Positions 24,426-32,637 of a DNA stretch of 53,168 bases are shown here, piece after piece. This DNA comes from Myxococcota bacterium. GTDB taxonomy: Bacteria; Myxococcota_A; Bradymonadia; UBA7976; UBA1532. The notes under the pieces were generated by a model. That model had not been told where the DNA came from and made no database searches. It worked only from the letters and a program-made list of their open reading frames with translations. How positions within the stretch are numbered: the stretch's first letter is position 1; each line of letters starts with the position of its first letter. The DNA lies in NCBI GenBank assembly GCA_018813065.1, contig JAHJCH010000044.1, positions 1 to 53,168 on the forward strand, in the 5' to 3' direction. Position numbers and translations under genes: made by a program.

Positions 24426-26069
24426 ATGACAACGACGAAGTGTTCACTCGCCGCGCTCGCGCTCTGCGCGCTCGTCGGGTGTGGTGATGAGGAGGCGTCG
24501 CCCCCCTCAAGTGACGCCTCCATGGACGCGTCGGTGAGCACCCCCGACGCAGCCCCGAACGAAGACGCAGCCCCGGATGAAGACGCAGCCCCGGACGAAG
24601 ACGCCGCGCTGGCCCCCGACGCCGCCCCCCCTCCACCCCTCACCGATATCCCCGAGCCCAACCCCGACGCCGAGCAGATCGTGGGGACGATTTGGCATGT
24701 GGCGAAGGACGGCGACGACGACGCGGAGGGCAGCGAGGCGGCCCCTTGGGCCACGATCAGCTACGCGCTTGAGCGCGTCGAGCCTGGCGACGCCATCGCC
24801 ATCCACGCAGGCCGCTACTCAGAGCGCGTCGCCATCACGCGCTCGGGCGAGCCGGGGCGTTACCTTCATGTGATGGCTTGGGAGGGGGGCGAGGTCATCA
24901 TCGATGGTGAGGGCGTCGATCTCGATCATGACGCCGTGGGGCGTTGGGTGCGCGGCCTCGTTCATGTCGCCGACGCCGCCTATGTCCGCCTCTCGGGCTT
25001 GAAGGTCACGCGCTCCACCGGCAACGGGATCGCCGTCACCACGAGCCACCATGTCGTCATCGAGGGCTGCCACACCCTCGACACGGTCTCCTCGGGCATC
25101 GGGGTGTGGTCCAGCGAGGACATCACCGCGCGGCGCAACCGCGTTGAGCTGGCTTGTAACAACGGGGACCAGGAGTGCCTCACCGTCGCGGGCTCCAGCG
25201 CGCGGGTCGTCATCAGCGACAACGAGGTCTTCAACGGCGGCCCAGGAGATCATGGGGGCGAGGGCATCGACATCAAGGGGGGCGGTGACATCGCCACCGC
25301 GCCCAGCGGCCTCCCCCAAGGCCCGCGAGAGATCTATGTCATCCGCAACGTCGTCCACGACATTAACCGTGGCTGTCTCTACGCCGACGCTTGGGACAGC
25401 GACGCGGGCCCGATCCTCTTTCGGGATAACGTCGTCTACAACTGCGATGGCTCAAGCTTGGCGGCCGCAGGGGAATCAGGCGGGCACCTCCACGACGTGA
25501 TCTTCTCCAACAACATCGTCTTTCGTACTCATGATCGCGATGATGACTTCGGCAGCACCGGCTTTACGCTCGCCTATAACTGGGGCCGCGCCGCGCCGAC
25601 CCTCTCGCACATCGCGGCGATCAACAACACGTTCTACAACATGCGGTGGGGATGTGGTCGGCTCGACGCTGATCGCCCGCTGGACGAGGCATTTGAGGCG
25701 CTGATCTTTGAGAACAACCTCTGCGCCAATGCCCAAGGCCCGCTCTTCGAGTCCGACGACGCCGAGAACACGCGGGTGCGCCTCGACGCGTTCGCGCGCC
25801 TCAACCATAACCTGCTCTGGTTCATCGATCCCGACTATGGGGCGGCAGGTTATTACAGCGATCCTGTGTTTGCAGGGGCGGACACGATCATCGCAGATCC
25901 GAGCTTCGTGGGGGACGTGAGCGGGGCGCGCGATGAGGGCGCCTTCCACATCTCCTCCGATTCACCCGCGCGCGGCGCGGGGATCGCCTCATCGGAGGCG
26001 CCAAGGTTAGATCAGGCGGGGGCGGCGCGACCCGAGGTTGGCCCCTCGATCGGGGCCTTCGAGCCATGA
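24426..26069 (+). CDS. Parallel beta-helix lipoprotein, pectate-lyase-like
   Basis: The protein has 547 residues. ATG 24426 with GAGGA six bases upstream is chosen over an earlier in-frame start because it begins the signal peptide; the lipobox is A-L-V-G-C. An Asp/Ala/Pro-rich stalk (D-A-A-P-x-E repeats, ~25-75) leads to a right-handed beta-helix. This begins with the common W-H-V-A-K-D-G-D-D, A-x-P-W-A-T-I-S-Y-A-L start and continues with many N-N/N-x-V-x-x-C/N rungs. Such proteins bind or cleave polysaccharides outside the cell. It is divergently oriented from the preceding lipoprotein gene. Confidence 0.78.
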   Translation: MTTTKCSLAALALCALVGCGDEEASPPSSDASMDASVSTPDAAPNEDAAPDEDAAPDEDAALAPDAAPPPPLTDIPEPNPDAEQIVGTIWHVAKDGDDDAEGSEAAPWATISYALERVEPGDAIAIHAGRYSERVAITRSGEPGRYLHVMAWEGGEVIIDGEGVDLDHDAVGRWVRGLVHVADAAYVRLSGLKVTRSTGNGIAVTTSHHVVIEGCHTLDTVSSGIGVWSSEDITARRNRVELACNNGDQECLTVAGSSARVVISDNEVFNGGPGDHGGEGIDIKGGGDIATAPSGLPQGPREIYVIRNVVHDINRGCLYADAWDSDAGPILFRDNVVYNCDGSSLAAAGESGGHLHDVIFSNNIVFRTHDRDDDFGSTGFTLAYNWGRAAPTLSHIAAINNTFYNMRWGCGRLDADRPLDEAFEALIFENNLCANAQGPLFESDDAENTRVRLDAFARLNHNLLWFIDPDYGAAGYYSDPVFAGADTIIADPSFVGDVSGARDEGAFHISSDSPARGAGIASSEAPRLDQAGAARPEVGPSIGAFEP

Positions 26070-26109
26070 CATCCTTGAGGAGATCAGCCAACGAACGCGA
26101 GCCAAGAGA

Positions 26110-26673
26110 ATGAACGAGCCCCCCAGCTTTGAGGCCTACCAACGCCACCTCGATGCGCGCCTCACGGCCCTCGACGCGCCACTTAGGGCCGCGCTGCGCG
26201 CGCTCAAAGAGACGCCCCTGCACCCCGAGGTCGATCTGCTCCAGTTTGAGTTCATCCACGAGCAAGCAGACGCCGTCTTCCCCATCCTGCGCCTCACCAA
26301 GCGGCGCAGCGACGGGCCTGACTTCTACACCTACGGCCAATCTTATGATCCGCGCCGCGCCTGCTTTTACGACGCCGACCAGCCCCAATACCTCTCCGGC
26401 CCAGCCGGGCTGCTCGACGAGCCCCTCATCAACGACGCGCTGCGGCCCTATTACCTCCCCGATGACCTCGACGACGATCTGATCGAGCGCTGCGACGTCC
26501 ACTTCTTCGAGGCGGTCTGCGCCTGGTTCCTGAGCGCCTGGGCCGAGGTCATTGAAGCGCCGTTGTCGGCGCCCGCCTATTTCCTGCGCATGGGCGACGA
26601 CGCCGACGGGACCGTCTTTGATCTGGCGCAGCGGCGCGAAGTCCCTTGGCTGACGATGTACGCGCAGGCATAA
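26110..26673 (+). CDS. Hypothetical cytoplasmic protein
   Basis: The protein has 187 residues from ATG 26110, 41 bases after the beta-helix gene. It is acidic and soluble, rich in Asp and aromatic residues, with no signal peptide or membrane helix. Its D-D-L-D-D-D-L-I-E-R-C and F-F-E-A-V-C-A-W-F segments suggest a compact alpha/beta fold. Family not recognised. It could be cotranscribed with the genes on either side. Confidence 0.6.
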   Translation: MNEPPSFEAYQRHLDARLTALDAPLRAALRALKETPLHPEVDLLQFEFIHEQADAVFPILRLTKRRSDGPDFYTYGQSYDPRRACFYDADQPQYLSGPAGLLDEPLINDALRPYYLPDDLDDDLIERCDVHFFEAVCAWFLSAWAEVIEAPLSAPAYFLRMGDDADGTVFDLAQRREVPWLTMYAQA

Positions 26674-26716
26674 CCTCACCCACTCACATCACCCACTCAC
26701 CAAGGAGACAGACACC

Positions 26717-28972
26717 ATGCGAGGTCACTGGGCGTTGTTGTTGGGTGCCTTAGGCTGCGTTGAGCCCACGACCGTGACGCTCCTCGACGCGCATCGCTTT
26801 GACGAAGATGACGGCTTGACCGACGCCATCTCCACACAAGACACACGGCTCATGATGGACACCGCGATCCTCTGGGGCGATGGCGCGCTTTCACAGGACG
26901 CCCAGCGATGGCCCGACGCCGCGCTTGATGCGGCGCCCGCGCGAGACGCGGATCTGTGGCCTGATGCCGCGCCCGCGCGAGACGCGGATCTGTGGCCCGA
27001 CGCCGCGCCCAGGCGAGACGCGGATCTGTGGCCCGACGCCGCGCCCGATGCAGAGCCCGCGCAAGACGCCCAGCTTGAATGGGACGCCGCGCTTGACGCC
27101 GCGCTTGACGCAGAGCCCACTCAGGACGCCCAGCTTGAAGGGGACGCGGTCCCCGAGCCCGACGCGGCCCCTGAGCCCGACGCGGCCCCTGAGCCCATGA
27201 CCTGTTGGCTGACGCCCGCGCCCCCCGCTTGTGACCAAGCCCATGAGCTGCCCATCCCCACGCACTTCTCTGCCGCCGTGGGGGGCTACCGACAAGGCGC
27301 CAGCGACATCCCTCAAGACATCGTGACCAACCCGCTGGGGGCCAACAACCAGCTGGGGGGCTGCTACCCGGTCTACGCCTACAACAACATCCCAGGCCCC
27401 GATGACTACCCCGCCGCGCGCTACAGCACCTACGGCGTAAACGGCGCCCAGGCCCGCGACTGGGCCACCACCCGCTGCCAAACAACGGGCGTCCCCGTGC
27501 GCCACCTCCGCGCGCCGGGTGCCCCCACCTCCGGCGCCTGCGTCACCCAGATCATCCACGGCCTAGAGGCGGGTGAGTCGCTTTACACCGTCTTTTTGCC
27601 CCCCAACTGGGACGCCCACGCCCCGCCGGGCACCTACCCGGTCGTGATCAACGGCTTCTACGATCTCAACAGCAACACCTTTGAGACACACGGCGCCTTC
27701 ATCGCCGAGCTGATCAGCGACAGCGGCCTGCGAGGCCAACGGGGCGCGATTGGGATCTTGTGGAACGGGGGCGGGGCCTTGGCGAGCCGCACGATGAACG
27801 AGGGCGCCCAGGACCTCTTCGCCGCCATGATCGATCAAGTCGCGGCGCGCTTTGGCGCCCACCGTCGCAACTTGATTCTCTTTGGCGGCTCGCGAGGCGG
27901 GCTGACCACGTTGATGATCGCCAGCAATCCTCGAAGGCTCAACTATCGCGTGATCCTCGGCGTGGCCGTCGCCGTGCCCACGCGCATCGGCACACTGGCG
28001 ACATGGGCCAGCCCCACCTTCCCCGGCCTCCTCAACGCGGCGGGCTGGAGCGTGGGCCTCGCCGACGCCTGGCGCGCCGACTGGCGCTACCCGGCGGGCT
28101 GTGGACGCCCTGATATGGCGGGCATGGATCGGGTCAGCGCCCACCTCTATGTGCTCAACGGCGCGCGTGACCCCGCCGACGCCGATCAGCGTCTCAGCCT
28201 CATCTCGCCGCGCTACCTTGCCGGGCTGGCCGAGGCCGGCACCCAGATCGAGTTGGAGATTACGGGCCACGACTTCATCGTGCCCTACGCCCATCAGGTG
28301 CAATACGGCCTCAAGCTCAGCGAGTTTGGCGTCCCCTTTCACTTTGACATCCTGCTGCGCGCGGGCCACCAACCGCGCCAACTCGCCAACGGCGAGCACC
28401 CCTACGAGCAGCGTGTCCGCGAGGGGCTCAGCCTCTTGATGAACGCCAACGTCAACCTCGACGACCCGCCCCCGGCCTTTATCGGCCCCAACTCAATCGA
28501 CTACTGGCGTGTAAACCGCCAAACGCAGCAGCTTGAGCCCCTGATCTTGCCTGAGGGGATGGCCTATCCCTTCAGCGTGGAGCTGCCCTACATCGCCTTC
28601 AACGGGGAGCGGGCGCCCCTGGTGGCGGTGGGTCAACCGGGGACGCGGTGGCGTTTGGGCTATATCGTCGAGGGCGTCGCTGAGCCTGCCTACAGCGAAG
28701 GGGTGATCGGCGATGACTTTACGGACGTGCGTTGGTTGGACTTGGCGGCCACGCCGGTGGCCGAGGCCACCTATCCTTGTTTTGCCGAGATCATGAAGCC
28801 GGGCCAAGTGGCGTGGCAGCGCATCCCGGGCACCCACACGCCCAGCGGCGCGCCTTGTCAGACGACGGTCACGACACCGCCGCTCTTGGATTACAGCGCG
28901 ATTCAGTCTTGGGTCAGCGCGCCCGCGCTGTCGGGGTTTCCGGCGACGAGTTGGGGCTTGTCGGAGCTTTAG
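26717..28972 (+). CDS. Stalked lipoprotein with an esterase-like alpha/beta-hydrolase domain
   Basis: The protein has 751 residues. AAGGAG lies about ten bases before ATG 26717, and the lipobox is L-G-A-L-G-C. Residues ~60-160 are a repeated stalk (D-A-A-P-A-R-D-A-D-L-W-P and variants, ~36-base DNA repeats near 26930-27050). The hydrolase domain (~280-590) shows the nucleophile elbow G-G-S-R-G-G with Ser near 392, and a late His in T-G-H-D-F-I. This resembles polyhydroxybutyrate-depolymerase or feruloyl-esterase-like enzymes. Residues 590-751 form a separate beta-rich end. The substrate is unknown; the enzyme should act at the cell surface. Confidence 0.72.
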   Translation: MRGHWALLLGALGCVEPTTVTLLDAHRFDEDDGLTDAISTQDTRLMMDTAILWGDGALSQDAQRWPDAALDAAPARDADLWPDAAPARDADLWPDAAPRRDADLWPDAAPDAEPAQDAQLEWDAALDAALDAEPTQDAQLEGDAVPEPDAAPEPDAAPEPMTCWLTPAPPACDQAHELPIPTHFSAAVGGYRQGASDIPQDIVTNPLGANNQLGGCYPVYAYNNIPGPDDYPAARYSTYGVNGAQARDWATTRCQTTGVPVRHLRAPGAPTSGACVTQIIHGLEAGESLYTVFLPPNWDAHAPPGTYPVVINGFYDLNSNTFETHGAFIAELISDSGLRGQRGAIGILWNGGGALASRTMNEGAQDLFAAMIDQVAARFGAHRRNLILFGGSRGGLTTLMIASNPRRLNYRVILGVAVAVPTRIGTLATWASPTFPGLLNAAGWSVGLADAWRADWRYPAGCGRPDMAGMDRVSAHLYVLNGARDPADADQRLSLISPRYLAGLAEAGTQIELEITGHDFIVPYAHQVQYGLKLSEFGVPFHFDILLRAGHQPRQLANGEHPYEQRVREGLSLLMNANVNLDDPPPAFIGPNSIDYWRVNRQTQQLEPLILPEGMAYPFSVELPYIAFNGERAPLVAVGQPGTRWRLGYIVEGVAEPAYSEGVIGDDFTDVRWLDLAATPVAEATYPCFAEIMKPGQVAWQRIPGTHTPSGAPCQTTVTTPPLLDYSAIQSWVSAPALSGFPATSWGLSEL

Positions 28973-29095
28973 GCGGCGCAGTCCACGTTGAGGGTGGCCT
29001 CGGTCAGTCACTCGACCGGCGAGGCGCAGCCGGTGAGTTGACGGTCGGTTCGCGCACAGAGACCTCCGTCGGAGACCATCGAACATCCCCGTCGG

Positions 29096-29217
29096 CAGTT
29101 GGAGCACATGGGTGACACCTCAGTCGGTGGGCAGTTGGAGCACATGGGTGACACCTCAGTCGGTGTGACACCTCAGTCGGTGGTGACATCTCTACCCTGG
29201 GTGACACCTCCACCCCG
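29096..29217 (-). repeat. Boundary repeat cluster C, inverted orientation
   Basis: Two 35-base units start at CAGTTGGAGCACATGGGTGA. Two shorter TGACACCTCAGTCGGTG units and two diverged TGACA-CTC units follow. Read on the minus strand, the core is GGTGTCACCCATGTGCTCC, the same family as clusters A, B, D, E and F. It lies between the hydrolase gene and the CBASS module. Nothing else is visible in 28973-29247. Confidence 0.75.
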
Positions 29218-29247
29218 GACGCCCACCGCCGAGGCGACTGCCGCACG

Positions 29248-30411
29248 CTAGTCCGGCGCCGTCTCGACCGCTTCGGCGCCCCCAAGCAAGTCGAGCGCGA
29301 AGACCCAGCCCGCCTTGTTCCTGTTGCGGTCGTACACCCGGACTGCGGGGTCGGCCTTGGGCAACAGCACCTTGCCGCACTCGATGGCCACCGAGTTGGG
29401 GACAGCCGGGAAGAGGTGGATCCGCACGTCCGGGCCGTGGACACGGCGGATGTCGTGGAGGGCTTGGCGGAACAACCCCGAAAACTCAGCCAACAGATCG
29501 CGGGTTCGAACGAAGTCCACCTGTGGGCGGCTTGCCGAGATGCGCCAGATGGGCACCTGACCCGGCAGTGAGGCATAGACCTCATTCTCGTGAACGACGC
29601 CGCTCACGGAGAGGACGAAGGCCACGTCGCCTTGCTCCGCCCCCGCGTCGGGTGCGTCGAGCATGAACCTGTCGTCCGCATCACCCCGCTGGTTCTCCCA
29701 CGCCCACGAGTCTGGCGCCCGGTGCTTCTGGAAGACGTGGACCGCAGCAATGTCCCCGAGGGCTCGCCCCAGCACCATCAGCAGGGGGATCGGGGCCAGG
29801 GCGAAGACGGCGATGGAGGTCGGCGTCTGGTTCGCGAGTGTGGGTCGTAGTCGTTCGTTGACTTGCCGGACAATCTCCTCGGCAGAGCGACTCCAGAACG
29901 ACGGCTCGTCGTCACGGACGGCGAGGGTGCTGAGGTCGATCAGGAGGTCGTCGCGCTCGGGATACATTGGGAGCACTGCGGCGCGGGCGCTCTCGCGGGA
30001 CACGACTGTGGTGCGCCCGCCAATGTTGGCCTTCACAAAGAGGAGCCGCGTCTTGTGCACCGCGTGGATGTCCAGCAGGTTCGCCACCCGTTCCTCGTGC
30101 TCCTGCTTGAACCTGAACAGGGTCAGCTCGGGGTGATCCTCGATGGCATCCACGTCGATCATCTTGTGGTGGTCGAAGCACAGCAGCATCAGGTTGTCGA
30201 TCTCACTGGCGAGAAGTGTTGACCTCACCGCATCGCCTCGCGGCCCATCGGGGCTGTCTGCGACGATGTGGGCGAACACCGACAGGTTCATCCGGCGCGA
30301 GGTCAGCTCGTCGAGGTCCAGGCGCTTGTTGCAGCCCGGGTACTCACACCGGCCTCCTGCTCGCCCCACTAGGGCGAGCTTCACCTTGTTGGGGATGCTC
30401 GTCTTCGACAT
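29248..30411 (-). CDS. cap5: Cap5-like HNH-SAVED effector nuclease (CBASS)
   Basis: The protein has 387 residues. The N-terminal HNH domain has R-C-E-Y-P-G-C, F-A-H-I-V-A-D (first His) and L-M-L-L-C-F-D-H-H-K. The C-terminal half is SAVED, shown by H-L-F-P-A-V-P-N-S-V-A-I-E-C-G and L-P-K-A-D-P-A-V-R-V-Y-D-R-N. Cap5 binds the cyclic oligonucleotide made by its partner CD-NTase through SAVED and then degrades DNA, aborting infection. I chose ATG 30411 because family proteins start M-S-x-x-S-I-P-x-x-V-K. An in-frame ATG at 30480 adds a 23-residue copy of the same N-terminus, and a third out-of-frame copy starts at 30532. Confidence 0.88.
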   Translation of the reverse strand: MSKTSIPNKVKLALVGRAGGRCEYPGCNKRLDLDELTSRRMNLSVFAHIVADSPDGPRGDAVRSTLLASEIDNLMLLCFDHHKMIDVDAIEDHPELTLFRFKQEHEERVANLLDIHAVHKTRLLFVKANIGGRTTVVSRESARAAVLPMYPERDDLLIDLSTLAVRDDEPSFWSRSAEEIVRQVNERLRPTLANQTPTSIAVFALAPIPLLMVLGRALGDIAAVHVFQKHRAPDSWAWENQRGDADDRFMLDAPDAGAEQGDVAFVLSVSGVVHENEVYASLPGQVPIWRISASRPQVDFVRTRDLLAEFSGLFRQALHDIRRVHGPDVRIHLFPAVPNSVAIECGKVLLPKADPAVRVYDRNRNKAGWVFALDLLGGAEAVETAPD

Positions 30412-30540
30412 CTTGCTCAGGCCTCCTGCTCGCCCCACCTGGGCGAGCTTCACTGTGTTGGGGATGCGCGTGCTCGACATCTCGCTCAGGCGGGGCGAGC
30501 TTCACTGTGTTGGGGATGCGCGTGCTCGACATCTCGCTCA
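30412..30540 (-). repeat. Iterated cyclase-stop/effector-start junction
   Basis: On the minus strand the sequence GCCTGAGCGAG (holding the CD-NTase stop) plus the first ~40 bases of the HNH-SAVED gene is repeated. ATG copies lie at 30532, 30480 and 30411, spaced 52 and 69 bases. The 52-base step shifts the reading frame, so the first copy is dead. The 69-base step keeps frame. The two upstream copies are nearly identical over their shared ~40 bases, and the downstream one has diverged a little. Confidence 0.8.
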
Positions 30541-31506
30541 GGCGGGGAAGTCCGAACCCAGGACCCCGATGAGGTGGCGACACGCTTTGGCCTCATTCGT
30601 GGATGCGCAGTTGGCCGCCGCAATCAGAGCGTCGTGGAGTCGCTCCAGCTTGCCTTTGAACTCGGCCATCTGCTGGTCGGTCATCTTCTCGAACAGGTTG
30701 TTGCCGGGCGACACCGGCAACGTGACGCTCAGGCGCCCGCCCCACAAGAACCACGCCAGGGTCTGCTTCACCAAGCGCGTCATGGCGTCGAGGTCGTTGT
30801 ACTGCACGGGCTCCGACGACCAGAATGACGAGGTCTTCGAGGGCTCGAACCAGTGGTAGGCGCAGGCCGTGAGGGCGATACCTCGGGGAGCGGCGTTGCC
30901 CTCGGCGGAGAAGTTCACGTCCTTCCACCGCTTCAGGTATCGGATGACCCGCCGAAACTGGTCAGCGTCCTCGCCGGAGTACTGGTCTCCAATCAGCTTC
31001 GTCAACTCGGTCGGTTTCGAGGACTCCCACTTCCGCTGGTCGGCCGACGAGTGCTCCTTCCCCACGGCGAGCATGTCCGACCCCCAGAAGTCCTTGCCGT
31101 AGACGGCGAGGTCAACGTGGTAGGCCGTCTCGCCTGCACACTTATAGAATACCGTGATGCAAGGGCGGCGGAACTGCACGTCGCTCGTGTGCTCCTTCAC
31201 GGCTTCGTGGACCCACCTCTTGACGACAACGGGGTCATACTGGTTTGCTTCGATGTCGAACCGAACGCCCACGTCGATGTCGTAGTCGCGCCCGTTCACT
31301 GGCTTCACGCCGGTCCCCATCTCGTAGCTGCCCTGGTTGAACGTCTCGAACTTCGGGCGCGTGGATCTATCTGGGAACCGCCGCTCGATCCCTTCCCGCA
31401 GCCTCTTCAACACGCGGTCGCGTTTCTCGCGGAGTTCAGCGTTCTCGTCGAATCGCCTGAGCTTGATCGCCTCATCGAACTGCCGGAACTTGGGCTGTAT
31501 CGCCAT
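30538..31506 (-). CDS. CBASS CD-NTase (cGAS/DncV-like nucleotidyltransferase)
   Basis: The protein has 322 residues. ATG 31506 has GGAGG seven bases upstream. The nucleotidyltransferase core shows G-S-Y-E-M-G-T-G near residue 50, the catalytic D-Y-D-I-D-V-G near 65 and a third acidic strand Y-H-V-D-L-A-V near 115. It should make a cyclic di- or trinucleotide during phage infection that activates the HNH-SAVED protein encoded 5 bases downstream (before the junction was repeated). No HORMA/TRIP13 or E1/E2/JAB genes are present, so this is a two-gene type I CBASS. Confidence 0.86.
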   Translation of the reverse strand: MAIQPKFRQFDEAIKLRRFDENAELREKRDRVLKRLREGIERRFPDRSTRPKFETFNQGSYEMGTGVKPVNGRDYDIDVGVRFDIEANQYDPVVVKRWVHEAVKEHTSDVQFRRPCITVFYKCAGETAYHVDLAVYGKDFWGSDMLAVGKEHSSADQRKWESSKPTELTKLIGDQYSGEDADQFRRVIRYLKRWKDVNFSAEGNAAPRGIALTACAYHWFEPSKTSSFWSSEPVQYNDLDAMTRLVKQTLAWFLWGGRLSVTLPVSPGNNLFEKMTDQQMAEFKGKLERLHDALIAAANCASTNEAKACRHLIGVLGSDFPA

Positions 31507-31696
31507 CCTTCTTCCTCCACTGCCCTGATCTGAAAAGGCACCCAGTGTAGCGACCTGGGGTCCGCTGGCAAGGGTGCTCGACCAACTGACATTGATGAAC
31601 CGCAGCCGCCTGGAGAAGAGGAAGTTCAAGCAAGCCGATGTAAGTAAACGTGATTGCAACACTATCCCCATCGATACTTTTTTTCGACGAACTGTC

Positions 31697-31838
31697 TGGA
31701 GCAGGTGGCTGGAGTAGGTGGCACCGGAGTAGGTGGCACCGGAGTAGGTGGCACCCACGTGCTCCTGTGAGCTGACCGTCGGTTGGAGCACATGGGTGAC
31801 ACCTCTATCTGGCAGTTGGAGCACATGGGTGACACTTG
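31697..31838. repeat. Boundary repeat cluster D, both orientations
   Basis: Three 15-base GGAGTAGGTGGCACC units run into CACGTGCTCCTG (31710-31766). Two inverted units starting TTGGAGCACATGGGTGACAC follow, at about 31783 and 31816. Forward and inverted copies thus face each other between the CBASS module and the hsdM remnant. The stretch 31507-31690 shows no gene that I can support. Confidence 0.75.
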
Positions 31839-31939
31839 TCGGTGAGGAGCGCGTTTTCCTGCTCCTGGCGCTTCATGTGGGGGCCCGCTTCGTGGTAACA
31901 TTCAGGTCGTCGCGCTCCGCACTGACTGGAGATTCCCAC

Positions 31940-32620
31940 CTGACACCCAACTTCTCCGACAAGGTCGGCTTCATCTGGTCCGTCGCCGGCCTCTTGCGGG
32001 GCAACTATAAGCCCTCCGAGTACGGGCGGGTGATCCTGCCCTTCCTGGTCCTGCTCGGCAATCACGAGATGGGCTTCATCTTCGAGGATCTGATCCGCAA
32101 GTTCTCGGAACAGTCGAACGAGACCGCCGGCGAGCACTTCACGCCCCGTGAGGTGATCTGCTTCATGGTGAACCTGCTCTTTGCCGAGAATGAGACCATG
32201 CTCCACAAGCCCGGCATCATCCGCACCACGTGCAACCCTGCCTGCAGGACGGGCGAGATGCTGTCGGTCGCCGAGGAGCACCTGGCCCGGCTCAACCCCC
32301 AGGCCCGACTCAAGGTCTTCGGGCAGGGACTGACCGATGATGGCCCGCCGGACCTTCAGGCGGACTATCTGATCTCGAACCCGCCCTTCTGTGTAGATTG
32401 GAGAGCACATGGTCCGTCGTCACGCAGGCCCGACCCGAAGAACGACGGTTCCATGAAGAACGAAGAGGCCCTCCAAATGAAGAAGCTGCTTGGTTGCGCG
32501 GCCAGGCACCTCAATCAGGTCGGCGGGCTGAAGGAACCGCAGAGGCGCTCTCCATCCAAGCGATCTTCTACGACGGACGAGGTCATCCCCGCCGCCTTGC
32601 CTTGTCGCGCCTACGACTGA
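31940..32620 (+). pseudogene. hsdM: Degenerate type I restriction methylase subunit (hsdM)
   Basis: The frame begins like HsdM (S-D-K-V-G-F-I-W-S-V-A, L-L-R-G-N-Y-K-P-S-E-Y-G, V-I-L-P-F). It then jumps straight to the central G-E-H-F-T-P-R-E-V-I region, missing the R-R-L-D-C-V-L-E-P segment. The AdoMet motif, normally D-P-A-C-G-T-G-G, reads N-P-A-C-R-T-G-E, so binding should be lost. A second deletion joins V-F-G-Q to A-D-Y-L-I-S-N-P-P-F, and the last ~60 residues are scrambled. No hsdS or hsdR is present. This is the wreck of an earlier type I system in the island. Confidence 0.8.
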
Positions 32621-32637
32621 GTGGAGGAATGAGCCCC

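Noticed and set aside
29480..29510. tRNA-like GGTTCGA sequence
   Set aside because: It lies inside the SAVED coding region and no cloverleaf can be formed around it.
31507..31824. N-terminal extension of the CD-NTase into the repeat cluster
   Set aside because: The extra residues are translated boundary repeats; ATG 31506 has a good ribosome binding site and the family start.
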